Made by a program: the position numbers and the translations under genes
Shown here: in pieces, positions 57,451 to 64,000 of the stretch
How the letters are laid out: each line of letters begins with the position of its first letter
Numbering within the stretch: the stretch's first letter is position 1
Source of the DNA: Sycobia sp. Sy_11
Taxonomy: Eukaryota; Arthropoda; Insecta; Hymenoptera; Epichrysomallidae
Length of the DNA: 64,000 bases
Direction of reading: 5' to 3'
NCBI GenBank assembly: GCA_018907035.1
Contig: JACCIC010000135.1
Coordinates: 1,295,001 to 1,359,000, forward strand
The notes under the pieces: generated by a model
What the model was told of the DNA's origin: nothing
Database searches by the model: none
The model's input: the letters and a program-made list of their open reading frames with translations, nothing else

Positions 57451-57925
57451 TCACATTGCCTTTATCACCTTACATTTTAACAGCCTCGCATTTAATGCAG
57501 AGCGAACGAATTTTTGAGAACACGAACATAGGATCATAGAATATGCAGCAGATTTAATTATTTTTTTCAATGTTGATTTATTGTTTTTACCAGGTAGTTT
57601 TTGTTTCTTATTTTTATTGAATTGCATTTCTAACTTTACTTTAAGTTTTATTACATTATAGACTGCAAGTACAGCAACCTTGTTAGTCAAACTTGTATCA
57701 TTTGATTTAAGATGCAAGTGAGCTTTGTCTACGAGAATTTGATCCGCAGCGTGCGTAACTTGCATATCGTTAATAATATTGGAATATGTTATGTCGTGAT
57801 CTTTGTAAGCAGAATCAAGTAGTAATTGCTTAGTAAGTTTAGTTCCAGAGCATGAACCGTAGCGGTTTGAATCGTCGGACACCAAAGGTGAATTTAAATT
57901 TAAGGTGGTGGGGGGCGTTCAGGTT
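57451..57925 (-). pseudogene. PLA2-like (parvovirus VP1-type) virion protein gene
   Basis: The minus-strand frame, open from a possible GTG/upstream codon near 57,885 to 57,451 and extending without a stop toward 57,920, has R-Y-G-S-C-S-G-T-K-L (the calcium-loop position, usually G-P-G-T), D-S-A-Y-K-D-H-D-I-T-Y-S (the H-D catalytic pair) and A-A-D-Q-I-L-V-D-K-A. It then has the helix S-L-T-N-K-V-A-V-L-A-V-Y-N-V-I-K-L-K and a basic tail. This matches the secreted-PLA2-like domain of parvovirus coat proteins and adintovirus/Polinton-like elements, thought to breach endosomal membranes. The H-D motif is kept while the glycine-rich loop is damaged. First gene inside the terminal repeat; transcription runs away from the end. 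Confidence 0.7.
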
Positions 57926-58125
57926 TTCTTATTTATTGTTTTTATTTGTATTTTATTAGTAATTTAATTTTTATTTTTAATTTTTAATATAATTTATTGT
58001 AGTAATAAGTTCTATTTCAGATTCTTCGGGGGTGACTACAAATAAGAACAGTCTAACTATTATTATTTTAGTTAATATATTATATTATAAAGACTGTAAG
58101 ACTGATAAAAATATTTATTGATCTA
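57926..58125. repeat. Terminal repeat (type B) of the virus-like element
   Basis: Contains TTTATTTCAGATTC near 58,009, TTCGGGGGTGAC, AAGAACAGTCTAACTATTAT (the palindromic block, decayed), TTAGTTAATATATTATATTATAAAGACTGTAAGACTGAT and the terminal ATAAATATTTATT stretch. It is the reverse complement of the outer arms of the 35.19-35.61-kb fold-back. The outer boundary lies at about 58,120-58,140, where matching to the other copies stops. No target duplication was identified because the other end of this copy is not in view. Confidence 0.7.
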
Positions 58126-58249
58126 ATTCGGAATAGTCAACACAAGTACAATTTTTAATTTTAAGAAATTCTAAGTAGATTGATATTTTACCAAATTTAA
58201 TTACTACTTATAATGCGACAAATCATATAACTATCGGTGTGAAACCGAA

Positions 58250-58697
58250 AGATATTACATCAGCAAATAAACCACAAATTTTAAGAACATTACTTGGCAG
58301 AGTGAAAATAAGGAAAAAAGTAATATATCTAAGGTTGGAGATATAGTACGAGTGAGTAAACTGAAGCTTGTACACTTGTACACATTTTCTTTACTAAAAG
58401 TAGACTCACCGTATGCAACTCTCAACGTTTCAAGAGTTATAGAACACTGAATTCCATTTTTAACACAAAATTTAATGCAAACTCTTTGTTTCATGGTTTT
58501 GGTAAAAAAAATCATCGAACACACAAAACACTTACAACTACGTATGCCTCTCACAAATAAACAAATAATGCTATAGATCTAAAGCGCTGAATGTATACTT
58601 GGTACACCTGTACCAATACAAAATAAAAAAAATCGATAGTCGAATGGACTTAGCCCTCGAGATTGGCATAGTCACCTTATTATTTGAACACACCTGG
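58250..58697 (-). pseudogene. Mariner N-terminal fragment M12
   Basis: The minus-strand frame reads M-K-Q-R-V-C-I-K-F-C-V-K-N-G and L-R-V-A-Y-G-E-S-T-F-S (helix-turn-helix start of a mariner transposase, about 58,390-58,494). The right inverted end CCAGGTGTGTTCAAATAATA (minus strand, ending at 58,697 beside TA) resembles that of M6. The catalytic part and the left end are absent. Confidence 0.75.
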
Positions 58698-58699
58698 TA

Positions 58700-59236
58700 T
58701 ATCTAACTGGTTTACGGAAATATTCATCCTCGAGATAGTTACAGTAATAAATCCAACAACTTACTATTTAAAAGATTATAAGAATTAATTCATCGCTGGA
58801 TGTTTTTATGAATAAGAGCTTCGTGAAACCAAGTACTCAGACGTTTACCTTGTTAAAAAAAGTTCTTAAACATCGAGGAGATAAAGGTTTCGTCAAGTGA
58901 CTTCCATTTGATAGCTTTCATACTAGTTGGACAAATAAAGACAATGTATAACTTAATTAATACAAAATTATAAAATGATTATACTTTTAATATGTAAATG
59001 TATTTTGTATAATTTTCCAAATAAGGATTAATAAATAAGTACACCTCAGTATAAATAAAATTTTGTTTAATTATTTTATCTTATACATATATTTTACATA
59101 TTATACTGTTATAAATTCAAAATTATCTTCACCCGAAGGTTTTCTAAATAATTTAAGTTTATTAGCATACTCGCACGTATTGTTGGAAAATCTTTTATAT
59201 TTCATTAGAGTCTTTGAAATTCACACACATACATCT
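58700..59236. other. AT-rich spacer, nothing recognised
   Basis: Ends in a short CACACACATACAT tract at about 59,222-59,234, which precedes the LINE 5' fragment. Confidence 0.5.
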
Positions 59237-59273
59237 AGTGTGGAGTTTTGTTGCTTTCTCGCATCTGGCGCCT
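59237..59273 (+). mobile_element. Isolated 37-bp 5' end of the LINE
   Basis: Identical, apart from one base, to the first 37 bases of the LINE at 59,899 (from GTGTGGAG to CTGGCGCCT), and likewise preceded by an ACAC/ACAT tract. Unrelated sequence follows at once. Confidence 0.85.
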
Positions 59274-59384
59274 GAAAAATGATTTTTTTACTGCGATAAG
59301 ATTACTGGTTTACATTAAAATTCAATAAGCTCAGAATAGATAGTCTACATACTATATATTCTTGCAGAATTTTTTAGAAATGAA

Positions 59385-59434
<50 letters not shown>

Positions 59435-59898
59435 AATTGTTAATTATCGTTACTGTATTAGTAATATGTATCGCCTTGAATATTAATATTTGTTATCAGA
59501 AAAGTTATTAAAAATGACGAGAATGCCGTACCGCATTGCCATATACATGTACTGGTAACTTATTCTCGAGCTTTCGAAAGCTATATTTTACTTGCAAATC
59601 ATCTCGACAGAGCGAAGCAATTAAATATGATCCTGCAATAAAAAGCTTTAATAACGAACGATCTTTTGTCTATAACATCGAGCGTTACATAGATGCAGTA
59701 TATATATGAAGAGGAGCTATTCGTACAATTTTCATCATGGATACGTTCCTGAAATCTCGGTAGTGCAAAACCTTACTTTTAGTTCTCCAACTTGACGCAA
59801 AATTTTTCTCTATGAGGCGCAACGATCGATTCGGACTTTTGGTAATCGTGAGGAGCACTCTTAAGGAGCACACACACACCCACACCCACACATACACC
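59274..59898. other. Spacer with (TA)n and ACAC tract
   Basis: (TA)n at about 59,393-59,430. The ACAC/ACCC/ACAT tract at about 59,869-59,896 directly precedes the LINE. No gene was seen. Confidence 0.6.
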
Positions 59899-60150
59899 AG
59901 TGTGGAGTTTTGTTGCTTTCTCCCATCTGGCGCCTCCCCAGGTTGCGGATAGGGGATGGCTCGCTACAATTGGTAGAGCGCACTGAAGAAATAAAATACT
60001 CAGACCGGACAGAAAAAGCTAATAGGGAGGGCCTCCCGAATTTAAGGCCAATTATGATTAGTGTTTTGTATAAACAAGGATATACCCCAGGGAGTAACTC
60101 CGGCAAGACCGGTTAATCTCCTCACCGATTCCGATAGAGTGCAAGCCTCT
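59899..60150 (+). mobile_element. R1/Waldo-like LINE, 5' UTR
   Basis: The LINE begins GTGTGGAGTTTTG at the end of the ACAC-type tract. Full 5' ends, and integration into (ACAY)n repeats, are known for the Waldo group of the R1 clade. The segment GGCGCCTCCCCAGGTTGCGG is GC-rich as in R1-type leaders. No tail of the element is visible; it runs past the window's right edge. Confidence 0.65.
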
Positions 60151-61345
60151 ATGGTCGGTGGTAGCCCCTCGAATTTTGGGGAGGGTAAATCAAACATCAT
60201 CATAGACAGTTCATTGAATACTAAGGGAGATGTCATGACGGATCAAGTCGATAGTATTTCTGCTCGAGAAATTTCTATTACTCGCAGAAATAATCATCTG
60301 GAGCGACTTGGAGAAAGGTCAACCAACTGTTGAACTTTGTGAAAGATAGGAATAACGTGCACAAGACCATTAAGGATCTTGCTCATTCTATTAATTCTTC
60401 ATACAAATGCATCAATATGGCAGAGGATGATCTGTTGTAGTATCGCCGTCACGGTACTCATGAAGTGGTGACTCGGACTACGCCGAGTGTACGCTCCGAT
60501 ACCAAACCAAGCGCAGCCGAAGGGATAGAGTCCACTCCGAAAACAGTAGGTAGTAAAAAGACGAAAGAACCATCACTGGGCTCAAGGAGACCATTAGAAT
60601 CAGTTGGAGTACCTACAAGGAAGTCTGAGGCCAAGGAAAATCAATGGCAGACGATCAAGCGCAAGAAGCCCAAAGGCAAAGACAAGGAATTACCTAGTGC
60701 ACGCAGGCTTAGTCGATGAAATAGACCTAATTCCATCTTGATTAAGGCCAATGAAGGAGTTACATACGCGGAGGTACTGCATCAAATAAAGAATGACCCG
60801 GAGTTATCTCATGTGAAGAATGAAGTCAACAGGATACGCAGAAATGCAAACGGTGCCCTGGTACTTCAATTAGGACAGTCAAAAATGCATATGAGATGGC
60901 TCGCATTGTTGAAACAAAGGTTGGCCATAGCGCATCCACTTCGGTCCTGACTAATCTTATTACATTGGAGATTGAAGATATAGATGAGGTTACTACAATG
61001 GATGAAGTCTTAGAGGCTCTGAAATCACACCTCGAACTAGAGGAGACTAACATGCTAATCGCTCGTTCCTTGCGGCGAGCTTATGGGGGTACTTAGACGG
61101 CGGTGGTGTCTGTACCATACAGCTACGCAACTGAGTTACTACGTGCAGGGCATGTGAGCATCGTATGGGTCAGCCGCAGAGTTCGAAAAAAACAGAAATA
61201 AGGTGTTGCTTCAGGTGCTGGCAGACTGTCCATTTAGCGGCCGTGTGCTCGGGCCCTGACAGAACTAATCTTTGCAGGCACTGTGGAGGAAAAGACCATC
61301 TATCCAAGCTGTGTAAACGAGCCTTGCTGTTTACTCTATAAATGT
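60151..61345 (+). pseudogene. LINE ORF1 (gag-like, two CCHC knuckles)
   Basis: From ATG 60,151 (M-V-G-G-S-P-S) the conceptual protein passes through F-V-K-D-R-N-N-V-H-K-T-I-K-D-L (about 60,340) and a basic segment (60,465-60,719: K-R-K-K-P-K-G-K). It continues with the R1-type core V-T-Y-A-E-V-L-H-Q-I-K-N-D-P-E-L and V-N-R-I-R-R-N-A-N-G-A-L-V-L-Q-L (about 60,758-60,890), E-V-L-E-A-L (about 61,008) and two zinc knuckles, C-F-R-C-W-Q-T-V-H-L-A-A-V-C (61,207-61,248) and C-R-H-C-G-G-K-D-H-L-S-K-L-C (61,273-61,314). It would coat the LINE RNA. At least three frameshifts and several stops break it. Both knuckles are intact. Confidence 0.85.
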
Positions 61346-61425
61346 GAAGGAAAAAAAGAGATTAACCATCCAGCATACAGCTATAAGTGCCCGATCACTG
61401 TGAAGTTTTTAAACAGACATAAAAC

Positions 61426-64000
61426 TTGAGAATACTCCAACTGAATACTAACCATTGCGCAGCGGCCCATGAGCTGCTGAAACAGACAATAAAGGAGCTA
61501 AGAATAGACGTTGCCGTAATCTTCGAACTATATTGTGACAGGGACAGACCACAGCGCTGGATAAGTGATACAAGCAATAGAGCGGCCCTCTGGATTGGTC
61601 AAAATAGACAGGTACTAAAGCAATCTAGTCATCGGAGCGAATTGATATCCTGGGCTAAAATACAAGAAATATACGTCTTTAGTGTATATGCTCCTCCAAG
61701 TTTGACGGATAAGCAGTTTGAAATTCTTGTAACTAAATTAGCTGATGAGGCCATGGATAAGAAACATTATTAATCGCTGGCGATTTTAACGCGTGGTCCA
61801 TAGCCTGCGGAAGCGCTTCAACAAATCACAGAGATAGTATGCTGCTTGATGACCTTAATTTTCTTCAACTCCACGTGGTTAATAAGGTATTTGAATCCAC
61901 TTTCATTAGGGGAGATAAACAATCAGTCATTGATGTAACATTCGCCAGTGTTAACCTGATTCAGCGAATCCTTAATTGGAGAGTAAGCGTTCTTTATACT
62001 CACAGTGATCACAAGATGATCGTGTATGAGATTGCAGAGAAGAAAGTGAAGAACAAATGCAATGAGTGGATGCTCACACGGAAATGGAACATCAGATCGC
62101 TAGACTGTGAATTGTTCACCACTATCATATCAGAAGAGCGTTTAGAATGTGGTGCACCAGGTCATTTGGCAAATGTACTCTTGAAGCATATCTCTGAAGC
62201 ATGTGATGCGTCGATGACTAGGACTAAAAGCGGATTTAAACATCGTCAATCTGTCTACTGGTGGACAAATAAAATTGCAGAATTGCGCAAGCAATGCCAT
62301 CGCGCACGTAGACTAGCCCAAAGAGCCCACACACATCGTAATACGTTTAATAGTTTATTTAAAGAAGCACAAAGAGCGCTTGTCAAGGCCATTAGGGCAA
62401 ACAAGCGTCGATGCTGGCTTGAACTGTGCGTAGAGGCCAACAGTGACTTATGGGCACGACCATACAAAACAGTCATGGCACGATTGAGTAGGGCACCAAT
62501 GCAACCCACTAGCACGGTATTGATTGATAAGATTATTTCCGCTCTCTTTCCCAATGACACCCAAGGGACTGTACTGCGCACGTAACACTCTGACGATATA
62601 CCTCCTATAACAGAAATGGAGCTACATAATGCTTACGCTAAGATTAGTGACAGTGCTGCCCCTGGCCCTGATGGTATCCCTAATGCTGCAATTAAGTTGG
62701 TGATACAGAAGAACCCATCTATATTTCTAAAAGTATATAATGCTTGTCTTCTTGAGGGTATTTTTCCTGATTGCTGGAAAACACAAAGTTTAGTTCTGTT
62801 ACCTAAGGGCAATAAGCCACTTGATGATCCGTCATCATACAGGCCATTGTGTATGCTCGACACGGTAGGTAAAATATTTGAAAAAATAATATGTAGCCGA
62901 CTGGAAGCATTCACTGAAGGATTGCGCGGCTTATCCTCACGCCAATTTGGATTTCAGAAATCAAAATCGAAAGTCGATGCTATTAAACTGGTAGTGTGTA
63001 CCGCAAGAAATGCAATCAGTGGTAAGAGATGGAAAGGTGGCACTAAACAGTATTGTGCCATTGTCGCTCTAGATGTTAAGAATGCCTTCAACTCAGCGCG
63101 CCAAGTCTTGTATAATGAATTCTCTTAAAGAGTTCGGAGTACCTGGTTATCTACAGAATGTTGTGGCCAACTACTTTGAGAGTAGGATAATATTACACCG
63201 AACGCACGAAGGCATTGATCGCAAAATTCGCAAGATCCTATTAAACTGGTAGTGTTTACTGCAAGAAATGCAATCAGTGGTATGAGATGGAAAGGTGGCA
63301 TTGTAAGGTTACTGTGGGAGTCCCCCAAGGCTCGATTATGGGACCTATATTGTGGAATATTATGTATGATGGCGTGTTGAGGATTCCACAACCGCCTGGT
63401 TCAATAACAGTAGGCTACGTCGAAGATATCACACTAGTAGTGACGGTTAAGACCCTTGATGAACTTACTGAAAATGCCAATGAGGCAATCAGCAAGCTCA
63501 GTAGATGGATTAAGACGACTGGTCTACAATTAGCGGCGCACAAGACAGAAGTAGTTCCTGTTAGCAGTCGTAAGAAGGTAGATAGTATTACTCTTAAAGT
63601 TGGTAGCTGCTGCATTAGTTCTGCGCCATCTTTACGATACTTGGGTGTACAGCTTGATGCCAGGTCAAACTTCAAAGTGCATCTAAAAATATCTGGTGAA
63701 AATGCGCAACGAGCTGCAGTTGTCTTATGTCGGCTCATGCCTAATATTGGTGGCCTACGCCCATCCCAGAGGAAGCTATTAGCTTATGTTGTTAATTCTG
63801 TGAGCATTTATGCAGCGCCAATCTGGCATCATGCATGTGGAATTAAATCGTATTGTGCTGCCCATTGCGGCCCGTCGCCGCTCCTGTATACGTATTATTA
63901 GTCGTTACAGGACAGTATCCACCGACGCTGCTGAGATACTTGCCGGAATTCTTCCTTTCGATTTAGCTGTAGATCAACTGGCTAGGCTGCACAATATATG
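61426..64000 (+). pseudogene. LINE ORF2: endonuclease and reverse transcriptase, runs off window
   Basis: R-I-L-Q-L-N-T-N-H-C-A-A-A-H (61,431) opens an APE-type endonuclease, with a frameshift near 61,765, then A-G-D-F-N-A-W-S (61,776) and Y-T-H-S-D-H-K-M (about 62,000). After a TAA at 62,583 the RT follows: A-A-P-G-P-D-G-I-P, S-Y-R-P-L-C-M-L-D-T, Q-F-G-F-Q-K, L-D-V-K-N-A-F-N-S-A (first catalytic D, about 63,071). Another frameshift at about 63,115 and an inserted duplicate of 66 bases (63,237-63,302) come next, then G-V-P-Q-G-S-I-M-G-P and G-Y-V-E-D, where the usual Y-A-D-D has lost its first aspartate. The C-terminal R-T-V-S-T-D-A-A-E-I-L-A-G-I-L-P block typical of R1-clade elements (about 63,910-63,960) is in yet another frame. 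Site-specific LINE, dead copy. Confidence 0.9.
63237..63302 (+). repeat. Displaced duplicate inside LINE RT
   Basis: About 66 bases (from ATCCTATTAAACTGG to GGAAAGGTGGCA) repeat 62,980-63,045 some 257 bases downstream with about five differences, in place of normal RT sequence between the I-L-H-R-T and V-T-V-G-V-P-Q-G blocks. Confidence 0.85.

Overview
This is eukaryotic DNA: AT-rich, without operons or ribosome binding sites, dense in microsatellites ((GA)n, (TA)n, (CA)n) and packed with transposable elements of the kinds found in insects. These are many mariner elements, an R1/Waldo-like LINE in an ACAC/ACAT repeat, a Penelope-like element, Ty1/copia and Ty3/gypsy relics, and a Polinton/adintovirus-like element. 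I infer an arthropod, probably an insect and perhaps an ant or wasp. I recognise no host protein-coding gene with confidence. The window reads as a repeat-rich intergenic or heterochromatic stretch.

Layout. 0-1 kb: Ty1/copia relic. 2-5 kb: plus-strand Ty3/gypsy gag and integrase, with protease, RT and RNase H deleted. 5-7 kb: minus-strand Ty3/gypsy RT-RNase H with a 275-bp tandem duplication. 7.0-7.4 kb: terminal repeat of a virus-like DNA element running into the start of its PLA2-like gene. 7.4-8.2 kb: Penelope-like GIY-YIG fragment. 9-11.2 kb: two mariner relics. 11.2-12.4 kb: GC-rich GA-repeat island. 13.7-16.5 kb: two related LTRs tail to tail. 16.6-17.4 kb: tRNA-like sequence and mariner relic. 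20.3-20.9 kb: long inverted-repeat element. 24-26 kb: two mariners. 28-30.3 kb: diverged LTR copy invaded by a mariner. 30.9-32.1 kb: second GC-rich LTR-like block. 32.2-35.2 kb: three mariners. 35.2-36.27 kb: two fold-back elements. 36.28-38.2 kb: minus-strand gypsy gag-protease. 41.8-42.7 kb: shortened mariner. 43.6-46.7 kb: LTR, primer-binding site, hairpin-rich leader and a short gag-like ORF. 46.8-48.4 kb: solo LTR. 51.25-52.54 kb: apparently intact mauritiana-type mariner. 56.6-58.1 kb: Polinton/adintovirus-like gene block with its terminal repeat. 59.9-64 kb: R1-clade LINE that runs off the window.

Two relationships tie the window together. First, the gypsy gag-protease at 36.28-38.2 kb and the gypsy RT-RNase H at 5-7 kb are on the same strand and break at the same codons: the reading frame ends at I-L-K-N-F on one side and resumes there on the other. 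Each break abuts the same terminal repeat, so the 29 kb between them looks like one ancient insertion into a single gypsy element, later filled by other transposons. Second, that terminal repeat belongs to the virus-like element whose PLA2-like, adenain-like protease and virion-like genes lie at 56.6-58.1 kb. Short inverted-repeat derivatives of it are scattered through the window.

The only gene here that looks able to make a full-length product is the mariner transposase at 51,426-52,463. Everything else recognised is broken. Most boundaries of degraded elements are good to a few tens of bases. Boundaries with matching terminal repeats and target duplications (two solo LTRs, the intact mariner and several shortened mariners) are good to a few bases.
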